Part shown: piece after piece, positions 7,004-12,924 of the stretch
Layout of the letters: each line of letters begins with the position of its first letter
How positions within the stretch are numbered: position 1 is the first letter of the stretch
Source: Rhodospirillales bacterium
GTDB lineage: Bacteria > Pseudomonadota > Alphaproteobacteria > Micavibrionales > UBA2020
Assembly: GCA_023266795.1 (NCBI GenBank)
Contig: JAHFPI010000034.1
Coordinates: 1 to 12,924 of the forward strand
Length of the DNA stretch: 12,924 nt
Direction of reading: 5' to 3'
Position numbers and translations under genes: made by a program
Notes under the pieces: generated by a model
Told to the model about the DNA's origin: nothing
The model's input: the letters and a program-made list of their open reading frames with translations, nothing else
The model's database searches: none

Positions 7004-7930
7004 GTGATTGTTGTCTTCGGGTCTTTGGACATTGATATGATGATGCCGGTGGCGCACTTCCCCAAGCCGGGTGAAACCGTGCTGTGCACGACGGATTACC
7101 TGAGCCGCCCGGGCGGCAAGGGCTCCAATCAGGCGGTGGCGGCCTCGCGCGCCGGCGCCAAGGTGGCCGTGGTGGGAAAAGTCGGGGACGATTCTTTCGG
7201 CCGCCGCTGCGTCAACAACCTGAAAAACCAGAGCATCTGGGCTTCCGGCATCGGCATCTCCGAACGCCCGACCGGCAGCTCGACGATCGCCGTCGACCCG
7301 CACGGCGCGAATTTTTCCATCGTCGCCCCCGGCGCCAATCTGGAGGCGACGTCGGATCAGGTGCCGGATGAAGTGCTGACCTCCCAGAATATTATCCTCA
7401 CGCAGCTGGAAGCGACGCCGCAGGAAACTTTTTCCGTTCTGGCACGCGCCCATGCCGGCGGCGCCATCACCATCCTCAACGCCTCGCCCGCAGAAAATAT
7501 GCCGCGCGCAGAACTGAAGAATATCGATTACCTGATCGTCAACGAGGTCGAGGCGCTGCAGCTGGCGGATATTTTCGACATTGATGGCGCCGATCCGCGC
7601 CATATCGCCCAAACGATCGCACACACGGGAAAACTCACCTGCATCGTCACACTGGAAGCCAAAGGCTCCGTTGCCGCCAGAGGCAATGATCTTTATACGG
7701 TAGCCACCCTGTCCGTCGACGCCGTGGATACAACCGGCGCGGGAGACGCCTTCTGCGGAATCTTCGCCGCCTGCCTGCAAACCGGCCATGACTGGCTCAA
7801 AGCGCTGCACTACGCCAGCGCCGGTGCCGCCCTTTCCTGTCAGGGACTCGGCGCGCAAGACGGCATGCCGTTCATGGAAGACATCGAAAAAGTCATCGGC
7901 GACCTCACGCCGCCGAAGAAGGTATCCTAG
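7004..7930 (+). CDS. rbsK: Ribokinase-like PfkB-family sugar kinase
   Basis: Ribokinase phosphorylates ribose to ribose 5-phosphate. The 308-residue protein has the PfkB signatures: GSLDID near the start, GGKGSNQAVAASRAGAKVAVVGKVGDD from residue 37, and DTTGAGDAF with catalytic base Asp248. NASPAEN in the middle resembles the ribokinase NPAPA segment. I chose GTG at 7004 because ribokinases typically start M-I-V-V-F-G-S; an upstream in-frame ATG at 6965 adds 13 atypical residues and has almost no spacing to its AAGG. With GTG the length is close to E. coli RbsK (309). It stands alone, with no ribose transporter, RbsD or LacI regulator nearby, so the sugar could differ (for example another ribose-like substrate). 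Confidence 0.87.
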   Translation: MIVVFGSLDIDMMMPVAHFPKPGETVLCTTDYLSRPGGKGSNQAVAASRAGAKVAVVGKVGDDSFGRRCVNNLKNQSIWASGIGISERPTGSSTIAVDPHGANFSIVAPGANLEATSDQVPDEVLTSQNIILTQLEATPQETFSVLARAHAGGAITILNASPAENMPRAELKNIDYLIVNEVEALQLADIFDIDGADPRHIAQTIAHTGKLTCIVTLEAKGSVAARGNDLYTVATLSVDAVDTTGAGDAFCGIFAACLQTGHDWLKALHYASAGAALSCQGLGAQDGMPFMEDIEKVIGDLTPPKKVS

Positions 7931-7958
7931 TTTCTGTGGACAAAAGATTCCTCCAACG

Positions 7959-8051
7959 CGTCACTCCGGCGGAAGCCGGAGTCCAGTTGCGCGAAGCGCC
8001 TTCATGAATGCGGCTGTGCCGCGCTGGGTACCGGCGTTCGCCGGTATGACG
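7959..8051. repeat. 93-bp palindromic (REP/BIME-like) repeat element
   Basis: Two 28-nt units face each other. The left (7959-7986) contains the perfect hairpin ACTCCGGC-GGAA-GCCGGAGT; the right (8024-8051) contains TACCGGCG-TT-CGCCGGTA. The right unit reverse-complemented matches the left at 21 of 28 bases, both bounded by CGTCA and CCAG. Between them lie two smaller hairpins, GCGC-GAA-GCGC (7989-7999) and GCGGC-TGT-GCCGC (8010-8022), flanking the central palindrome TTCATGAA (8001-8008). The element is therefore symmetric about its centre. Similar CGTCATxCCGGC...CCAG sequences occur as dispersed intergenic repeats in many proteobacteria. It sits between convergent rbsK and mltA and may terminate or insulate transcription; the T-run at 8056-8061 is 9 nt past the right stem, so not a canonical terminator. 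Confidence 0.85.
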
Positions 8052-8076
8052 GTGCTTTTTTATATGAGTCCGGATC

Positions 8077-9294
8077 CTAAAAATACGTTCCCCACCACGG
8101 TGCGCTGCTTTTCACAACCACCGCTTTAGGCAGCAGCACCCAGAAGCGGCCTTTGCTTTTCATCAGCCCCGCTTTATGCGCCGCCTCTTCGCCCGCGCCC
8201 CAGAAGAAATCGCCGCGCACCGCGCCGGTGATCGCGCCGCCGGTATCCTGCGCGACCATCAGCCGCTGCAGGCGCGGCTGCCCGTCGGGCTCATCCGCAT
8301 CCAGCCACAGCGGCAGGCCGTAGGGGATCTGCTTGCGGTCGACCGCCAAACTGCGCATCGGCGTCAGCGACACACCTTCCGCGCCCAAAGGCCCGTCGAG
8401 CGGGCCGCCGCCGGTTTTTAATTGTTGGAAAAAGATATAAGAGGTGTTGAGGTTCATCACTTCGGCGGCTTCGGCGGGATTTTTTTCCAGCCAGTCGCGG
8501 ATGGCCTGCATGGAAACATTGTCCTTGGCGAGCGCGCCGCGATCGAGCAGCGCCTTGCCGATCGCCAGATAGGGCTGGCCGTTGGCGGCGGCATAGCCGA
8601 CATGCAGCGGCGGCTCGTTATCTATCTTGATCTGCCCCGAGCCCTGAATATGCAGGAAGAACGCATCGACCGCGTTATCGACCCAGACGATTTCCTTGTG
8701 CTGTTGGTCGAGCGCACCCTTCTCGATCTCGGCGCGTTTGTAATAGGGGATGAGTTTTTCGCCCTCCACGCGGCCCATGATGGTTTCGCCCTTGAGCGCC
8801 GGCCTAAAATCGCCAAGGTTGACGGAGATCAGGCCATCCGGACGGCCATAAAGCGGGATGAGAAAAGGCGCATGCTTCGTGCGCGAGCCATGGAGTACAG
8901 GCTCGTAATAGCCGGTGAACAGGCCCTCCCGCCCTTTATCCCCGCTCACTTCGTAAGGCGTGAAGCGCTTTTCAAAAAACGCCCGCGTTTCCTCATCCGT
9001 CAGCAACACGGCATCGAATAATTCACGGCAGATGTCCTGCCACGCACCGGCGGTTCCGGCAAAGCCGCCAACGCCAAACTCGTCAGCGGCGTCTTTTTTG
9101 ACGATGCGGGCGCAGGATCTTTGCAGCGGCACGACTGCCGCAGACACGGCATCGGCGCTCCAGCCGGGCATCTGCGCGAAAGAGCTTTCCTTCAGATAAA
9201 CCCGCTCGACGGGTTTTTGCAGGCCTGTAATCGCAAAACATCCGGCCAGCGGCAGGCAGAGGGCGATAACGGGAATGATTTTAGAAAGGCGCAT
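8077..9294 (-). CDS. mltA: MltA-type membrane-bound lytic murein transglycosylase (lipoprotein)
   Basis: MltA cleaves peptidoglycan glycan strands, forming 1,6-anhydromuramic ends, at the outer-membrane inner face. The 405-residue protein has a signal peptide with lipobox L-A-G-C (Cys19). The MltA domain is visible from GLFTGYYEPVLHGSR, then FLHIQGSGQIKI and HVGYAAANGQPY. The C-terminal 3D domain carries VAQDTGGAI with catalytic Asp350 and GAVRGDFFWGAG with Asp362. It is slightly longer than E. coli MltA (about 365). The start has a GGAGA site inside the end of timA and the two genes overlap by one base (TAATG), indicating translational coupling. Its lipid maturation would need LspA, encoded elsewhere in this window. 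Confidence 0.95.
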   Translation of the reverse strand: MRLSKIIPVIALCLPLAGCFAITGLQKPVERVYLKESSFAQMPGWSADAVSAAVVPLQRSCARIVKKDAADEFGVGGFAGTAGAWQDICRELFDAVLLTDEETRAFFEKRFTPYEVSGDKGREGLFTGYYEPVLHGSRTKHAPFLIPLYGRPDGLISVNLGDFRPALKGETIMGRVEGEKLIPYYKRAEIEKGALDQQHKEIVWVDNAVDAFFLHIQGSGQIKIDNEPPLHVGYAAANGQPYLAIGKALLDRGALAKDNVSMQAIRDWLEKNPAEAAEVMNLNTSYIFFQQLKTGGGPLDGPLGAEGVSLTPMRSLAVDRKQIPYGLPLWLDADEPDGQPRLQRLMVAQDTGGAITGAVRGDFFWGAGEEAAHKAGLMKSKGRFWVLLPKAVVVKSSAPWWGTYF

Positions 9295-9989
9295 TATTTC
9301 TCCGCTGTGCGGGTCTCGATCAATATCCAGTTGGGGTCGGAAGAGCGTGTGTCGCGGGTGAACGTCCAGATATCCTCGACGGTGCTGATATGCCCCGGCT
9401 CGCCCTCGACCACCGCGCCGCTCCGGTCGCGGGTGACGGTCGTCTGCTCCACATCGTAATCAATCGTGACATAAGCCATCGTGCCGCCCAGATGCGCCTC
9501 GACGATCCGCGCCGCCTTGATACGGAGAGTCTCGGTGACGGAGGTATGCCCCTCCGCTTCCCGCGCCGCGATTCCCTTATCAAAATCGGCGTAGAGTTTC
9601 GGGCTGAGCAGCGGCTGCAGAGCGGCACGGTCGCCCGCACTGTAGGCCGTCACGATCATTTTGAAAGCGCCTCTGGCGCCATCGATGAAATCAGTCACGT
9701 CGAAAGTGGGATCAACGGCGGCGATCTCCGCCAGCCCCGTTTCAATCCGCCCCTCTTTGTTCGCCACCGGATCGATCAGCTGCCCGATTTCCGCGATCGG
9801 CGGGAACGGCTTTGCGGTGACAACGGCTTTCAGCAGCACAGGTTTTTGCAGCGGGCGGGATTGCGCTTCCGGCGAAGCAAAAGGATTGGGGCGCGGACGA
9901 TCATCATCCTGCCGCGTCCCCAGCGTGGCATTCAGGCGGTAAATCAAAAAAGCCGCGATAATGGCGAAAATCAGGATATCCAGATACAC
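9294..9989 (-). CDS. timA: TimA/Tim44-like domain protein, membrane anchored
   Basis: The protein belongs to the Tim44-like family (PF04280), called TimA in alphaproteobacteria and related to the mitochondrial import motor adaptor Tim44. I use the GTG at 9987-9989: a GAGGGA site is 5 nt upstream and the product starts directly with YLDILIFAIIAAFLIYRL, one N-terminal membrane helix. A TTG further up at 10022 would add 11 polar residues and lacks support. After a Pro/Arg-rich linker, the Tim44-like domain (about residues 90-231) shows FIDGARGAFKMIVTAYSAGDRAALQPLLSP, a typical block, and ends in a beta-rich half with WTFTRDTRSSDPNWILIETR. Bacterial TimA function is unsettled; membrane protein biogenesis is suggested. 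It is co-transcribed with mltA. Confidence 0.9.
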   Translation of the reverse strand: MYLDILIFAIIAAFLIYRLNATLGTRQDDDRPRPNPFASPEAQSRPLQKPVLLKAVVTAKPFPPIAEIGQLIDPVANKEGRIETGLAEIAAVDPTFDVTDFIDGARGAFKMIVTAYSAGDRAALQPLLSPKLYADFDKGIAAREAEGHTSVTETLRIKAARIVEAHLGGTMAYVTIDYDVEQTTVTRDRSGAVVEGEPGHISTVEDIWTFTRDTRSSDPNWILIETRTAEK

Positions 9990-10097
9990 GTCAGTCCCTC
10001 GGTTGCCTTGCTTGTTATACAAAAAATTCTATGCTTATTTCAGGAATTCTACTACACCATTCATAGAATCATCTCCACAGAAAGTTAATACACTGAA
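9990..10097. promoter_or_regulatory. Divergent timA / fxsA promoter region with an inverted repeat
   Basis: On the minus strand a candidate timA promoter is CTGAAA (10038-10043), an 18-nt spacer, and TATAAC (10014-10019). An 8-bp perfect inverted repeat, ATTCTATG (10026-10033) and CATAGAAT (10062-10069), separated by 28 nt, straddles the -35. No comparably good promoter was seen for fxsA. Confidence 0.35.
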
Positions 10098-10577
10098 ATG
10101 TCTATGCTTTTTTTAATAACCCTCCTGCCGCTGTTGGAAATCGCCGGATTCATCATCATCGGCGGCAAAATCGGCGTGGGGCTGTCTTTGTTATGGGTGA
10201 TAGCGGACACGATCGCGGGGTTCACCCTTTTGGCCACAATGGGCGGGAAAACTTTGCAAAAGGCCAAAAAGTCCGTAGAAGCCGACACTTTCCCCTTTGA
10301 GGAGATGTTCGACGGACTCTGCATCATCACCGGCGCTTTATTGCTTATTTTCCCCGGATTCGTCAGCGATTTTCTGGCGCTGCCGCTGCTGATCGCGCCG
10401 GTGCGGGGCTGGATTTTCAAGTTTCTCAAATATCAACACAACAGCATCCTGAACGACCTCAGTAAAAGCACACAGGGTTTCACATACTGGTACTATGAAG
10501 AACGCAAGGAAGGCGGCGTGACCAAAACGATCGAAGGCGATTACCGACATACGCCCGAGGATAAAAAGCTGCCCTGA
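10098..10577 (+). CDS. fxsA: FxsA family membrane protein
   Basis: This 159-residue protein matches the FxsA family of small inner-membrane proteins; the E. coli member, when overproduced, relieves exclusion of phage T7 by the F plasmid. The normal role is unclear. Visible features are an N-terminal helix MSMLFLITLLPLLEIAGFIIIG, the conserved GVGLSLLWVIADTIAGFTLL helix, LCIITGALLLIFPGFVSDFLALPLL, and a hydrophilic cytoplasmic tail that ends in charged residues. The start at 10098 has no clear Shine-Dalgarno; ATG at 10104 is an alternative. It is 77 nt upstream of secB in the same direction. Confidence 0.9.
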   Translation: MSMLFLITLLPLLEIAGFIIIGGKIGVGLSLLWVIADTIAGFTLLATMGGKTLQKAKKSVEADTFPFEEMFDGLCIITGALLLIFPGFVSDFLALPLLIAPVRGWIFKFLKYQHNSILNDLSKSTQGFTYWYYEERKEGGVTKTIEGDYRHTPEDKKLP

Positions 10578-10598
10578 TTATATGAAAATATTGTTTCG

Positions 10599-10636
10599 CT
10601 TGGCAACCTCTCCCTTTCTTGGCAAACTCTCCCAAA
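10599..10636 (+). repeat. 19-nt tandem duplication upstream of secB
   Basis: Two adjacent copies run 10599-10617 and 10618-10636. The first 16 bases, CTTGGCAACCTCTCCC and CTTGGCAAACTCTCCC, agree at 15 positions; the final three differ (ttt, aaa). The pair lies between fxsA and secB, ending 4 nt before the secB ribosome site. It could be an operator pair or a leader element; nothing in it matches an operator I know. Confidence 0.7.
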
Positions 10637-10654
10637 CAGCAAAAGGAATCAATC

Positions 10655-11155
10655 ATGGCCGACTCAAAGACGACACCTCCCGCCCCTGCGCAAAGCACGG
10701 AACCGAGCATTCAGGTGGTAGCGCAGTACATGAAAGATTTTTCATTCGAGAACCCGCATGCGCCCGAAAGTCTGGTCAGCGGCTGGCCGGCGCCGGAAAC
10801 GAATGTGCAGATTTCCCTGGCACAGCATCCCCTCAAGGACAACGCCTATGAAGCCAGCCTGAATTTCCGCATCGAAGCCAAGAACAAAAAAGACAACAAG
10901 ATGGCTTTCATCATCGACCTGCATTACGGCGCGATGGTCGTCCTGCATAACATCCCGAAAGAGAATGTCCAGCCGGTGCTGATGGTCGAAGTGCCAAAAC
11001 TGCTGTTCCCCTTCGTGCGCGAAATCGTCGCCAACATGACGTCACAGGGCGGCTACCCGCCTTTATACCTGACGCCGATCAGCTTCGAGGCGATTTACGT
11101 GAGCGAGATGAAGCGCCTGCAGTCGGAAAAAGCCAAGCAGTCCGGCACTGCCTAA
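10655..11155 (+). CDS. secB: Protein-export chaperone SecB
   Basis: SecB is a tetrameric cytosolic chaperone that keeps preproteins unfolded and hands them to SecA. The 166-residue protein shows typical text: QVVAQYMKDFSFENPHAPESL (about residues 20-40), a YEASLNFRIEA strand, YGAMVVLHN, and the highly conserved block FPFVREIVANMTSQGGYPPLYLTPISFEAIY. I chose the ATG at 10655 with AAAAGGA at 10641-10647; an upstream TTG at 10619 is in frame but unsupported and lies inside the tandem repeat. It has an Ala/Pro/Thr-rich N-terminal extension as in other alphaproteobacterial SecB. The stop overlaps the convergent dnaQ by 4 nt. Confidence 0.97.
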   Translation: MADSKTTPPAPAQSTEPSIQVVAQYMKDFSFENPHAPESLVSGWPAPETNVQISLAQHPLKDNAYEASLNFRIEAKNKKDNKMAFIIDLHYGAMVVLHNIPKENVQPVLMVEVPKLLFPFVREIVANMTSQGGYPPLYLTPISFEAIYVSEMKRLQSEKAKQSGTA

Positions 11156-11853
11156 TTTTCGGTTCCTGTTTTCTCCCGCCATAGCGCGCCCTTGATTTTA
11201 TCAAGCAGGGCATCGTGCGCCTTCAGTTCTTTTTCCGTGGGCGGGAATGAACGGTCGGTTCTTTTCTGGCGCTTGATCTTGGCGTTCAGCGCCTGCGACT
11301 GCTGGGCCGCCAGCTCCTTGCCGAGACCGAGGCCGTGCTGCCGCCCGCCGATCAGCTCCAGATAGACTTCAGACAGAAGTTCGGAATCGAGCAGGGCGCC
11401 GTGCAGCTTGCGCTCCGAGTTGTCGATCTTGAACCGCCGGCACAGCGCATCGAGATTGGCGGGCTGCCCGGGGAATTTCTGCCGCGCCATCGGCAGCGTG
11501 TCGATCACCCGGCTCATCGGCAGCGGCTTGAATCCGGAAGCCTTCAGTTCCGCATTAAGAAACTTCATATCGAATTCGGCGTTATGAATGACCAGCACGG
11601 CATCGCCGATGAAATCGATGAACTCGCCCACCTTCTCGGCGAACAACGGATGGTTTTTCAAAAATTCGGTGGTCAGGCCGTGGATACGCGCCGCATCCGG
11701 CGGCACATCGCGCAGCGGATTCAAATAGGTGTGGAACGTATTGCCGGTCGGCAGATGGTTGATGAGCTCCAGACAACCGATCTCGACCAGCCGGTGGCCG
11801 TCATCCGGATCGAGGCCGGTCGTTTCGGTATCAAGGATAATTTCACGGGTCAT
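11152..11853 (-). CDS. dnaQ: DNA polymerase III epsilon subunit (3'-5' proofreading exonuclease)
   Basis: Epsilon proofreads for the replicative polymerase. The 233-residue DEDDh exonuclease has all active-site residues: Asp8 and Glu10 in LDTETTGLD, Asp95 in HNAEFDMKFL, and His151/Asp156 in KLHGALLDSELLSEVYLEL. After the exonuclease domain comes GGRQHGLGL, where the clamp-binding segment normally lies, then a Lys/Arg-rich tail that in E. coli binds the alpha subunit. Length is close to E. coli (243). It lies 31 nt after coaE, with no strong Shine-Dalgarno, and its last codons overlap convergent secB. The C-terminal extension makes chromosomal DnaQ more likely than a stray exonuclease. Confidence 0.95.
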   Translation of the reverse strand: MTREIILDTETTGLDPDDGHRLVEIGCLELINHLPTGNTFHTYLNPLRDVPPDAARIHGLTTEFLKNHPLFAEKVGEFIDFIGDAVLVIHNAEFDMKFLNAELKASGFKPLPMSRVIDTLPMARQKFPGQPANLDALCRRFKIDNSERKLHGALLDSELLSEVYLELIGGRQHGLGLGKELAAQQSQALNAKIKRQKRTDRSFPPTEKELKAHDALLDKIKGALWREKTGTEN

Positions 11854-11884
11854 GGATGGATTTTAGTGACGAATTCCGGATTGT

Positions 11885-12520
11885 CTATACGTTTTTCCCG
11901 CTCCGGCGCCCTGCCCGTATCGCGTCAACGATCTTGCCCAGTTGCAGGCGCATGTCGTCAAAACCCTTATCCGTTTCAATGACATAGTCCGACCGTTTGC
12001 GCTTTTCCCCGTCCGGCAGCTGCCCCGCCACGATCCGGTCAAACTTTTCGGAGGTCATACCGGCGCGCGACAGCACCCGTTCCCGCTGCAATTCCTGGGG
12101 CGCCGTGACGCACAGGGTGACATCAACGCGCTTTTCCCCGCCGGTTTCAAAAAGCAGCGGAATATCGAGGGCGACGATATCGTGCGCCTTCTGACTCATC
12201 GCCGTGACAAAATTATCGCTCTCCGCCCAGACCATCGGATGAAGAATATCTTCCAGAACTTTCTTTTTCTGGCGGTCAGAAAACACAATCCGCCCCAGAG
12301 ACTGGCGATCGATATAAAATTCTCCGGCGGCGTTCGTTTTGAGCGCTTCGGGAAATTTTTGACTGACGGCGGCAACAGCCTTGCCGTTTGCCTCCAGCAA
12401 CCGGTGGACGGCGGCGTCCGAATTATGGATGGGGATACCCATGTCGCGCAGCATCTCGGCGGCGGTGGATTTGCCCATGCCGATGGAACCTGTAATGCCG
12501 ATAACGGTCATTTTACGCAT
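11885..12520 (-). CDS. coaE: Dephospho-CoA kinase
   Basis: CoaE catalyses the last step of coenzyme A synthesis, ATP-dependent 3'-phosphorylation of dephospho-CoA. The 211-residue protein has the Walker A motif GITGSIGMGKST (8-19), the substrate-binding stretch IPIHNSDAAVHRLL, LEDILHPMVW, and VALDIPLLFETGGEKRVD. The late block RVLSRAGMTSEKFDRIVAGQLPDGEKRKRSDYVI with its arginine-rich lid is also typical. ATG at 12520 is supported by GAGGAGGT at 12527-12534; ATG at 12511 is an internal alternative. The start overlaps the aroE stop by 13 nt, so the two are translationally linked. Confidence 0.97.
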   Translation of the reverse strand: MRKMTVIGITGSIGMGKSTAAEMLRDMGIPIHNSDAAVHRLLEANGKAVAAVSQKFPEALKTNAAGEFYIDRQSLGRIVFSDRQKKKVLEDILHPMVWAESDNFVTAMSQKAHDIVALDIPLLFETGGEKRVDVTLCVTAPQELQRERVLSRAGMTSEKFDRIVAGQLPDGEKRKRSDYVIETDKGFDDMRLQLGKIVDAIRAGRRSGKNV

Positions 12521-12924
12521 GCAGCGACCTCCTCATAAAGTTCGCGGGTGACGGCAGGATCGATCCTGAACCACTGTTTGAAACCAAGCCTGCCCTGATG
12601 GAGCAGCATTGACAATCCTTCGGCAACCGGATTGCCGCGCGCTTTTGCGTTCGCCAACAGCGGCGTTGCCAGCGGGCTATAAACGATGTCGCAGACAACG
12701 GATTTTCTCGGCAAGGCCGAAAGGTCGATCACCAGCGGGGGCTGCCCGGTCATGCCGAGACTGGAGCAATTAACAAGCATCGTGACGTTGTTTAATGCGG
12801 AGGAGCGGGCTTCCCAATCGACGATTTCCGCCTCTTCCAGTCCAAAGGCCTTGACGATTTTCATGGCCTTCTTCTCCGTGCGGTTGCTGAGCACGAATTC
12901 CTTGACGCCGGCATCTTTCAGGGC
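12508..12924 (-). CDS. aroE: Shikimate dehydrogenase, C-terminal 138 residues, cut by the window edge
   Basis: AroE reduces 3-dehydroshikimate to shikimate with NADPH in aromatic amino-acid synthesis. The frame is open to the window end, so the N-terminal half lies outside. Visible are the cofactor-binding region KEFVLSNRTEKKA, the block LVNCSSLGMTG (usually N-x-T-S-L-G-M), CDIVYSPLATPLLANAKARG, and the C-terminal GLSMLLHQGRLGFKQWF. These together are diagnostic of the AroE family. A GTG at 12894 sits inside the NADP-binding strand and is not a real start. It precedes coaE with a 13-nt overlap, giving the aroE-coaE-dnaQ order. Confidence 0.95.
   Translation of the reverse strand, partial: ALKDAGVKEFVLSNRTEKKAMKIVKAFGLEEAEIVDWEARSSALNNVTMLVNCSSLGMTGQPPLVIDLSALPRKSVVCDIVYSPLATPLLANAKARGNPVAEGLSMLLHQGRLGFKQWFRIDPAVTRELYEEVAACVK

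Noticed and set aside
8029..8061. Rho-independent terminator after rbsK
   Set aside because: The hairpin is good but the T-run begins 9 nt past the stem, so it is better described as part of the palindromic repeat element.
10582..10851. A short plus-strand frame beginning MKILFRLATSPF between fxsA and secB
   Set aside because: Most of it runs out of frame through secB, it has no good ribosome site, and its product has no family features.
1..12924. A hidden defence, mobile or otherwise new multi-gene system
   Set aside because: All long stretches are accounted for by recognised housekeeping genes with tight spacing; no transposase, integrase, toxin-antitoxin pair, CRISPR repeat, tRNA or reverse transcriptase motif was seen.

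Overview
The window reads as ordinary chromosomal DNA from an alphaproteobacterium. The evidence is a condensing-type 5-aminolevulinate synthase (hemA), a BamF/DUF3035 lipoprotein, a Tim44-like TimA protein, SecB, a Usg-family protein, and CIRCE operators in front of groESL. Codon use is even and fairly GC-rich throughout. I cannot place the organism below class level from sequence alone.

Left part (1-3468). The groES-groEL chaperonin operon runs leftward out of the window. Its upstream region carries two CIRCE (HrcA-binding) inverted repeats and a heat-shock-like promoter. Diverging to the right are usg, a DUF47/PhoU-like gene and a PiT-family phosphate transporter gene. The last two are 5 nt apart and probably act together in phosphate uptake.

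Middle part (3478-9989). A tightly packed leftward operon, hemA-ribF-lspA-bamF, makes 5-aminolevulinate (heme), FMN/FAD, signal peptidase II and an outer-membrane assembly lipoprotein. BamF is itself a predicted LspA substrate. A rightward ribokinase-like gene diverges from hemA. It ends at a 93-bp palindromic repeat element that separates it from the convergent timA-mltA pair, which encodes envelope functions; mltA also encodes a predicted lipoprotein.

Right part (10098-12924). fxsA and secB read right; a 19-nt tandem duplication lies just before secB. They converge, with a 4-nt overlap, on a leftward aroE(partial)-coaE-dnaQ run. From memory, the aroE-coaE-dnaQ/secB block lies near the chromosome origin in Caulobacter-type alphaproteobacteria, but I see no DnaA-box cluster here.

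Both window edges cut genes: groEL lacks its C-terminal half and aroE its N-terminal half. I found no tRNA, rRNA, CRISPR array, insertion sequence, prophage or defence genes, and nothing that looks like a new multi-gene system. The best leads are regulatory or structural: the double CIRCE, the palindromic repeat element, the repeat before secB, and an enlarged first periplasmic region in LspA.
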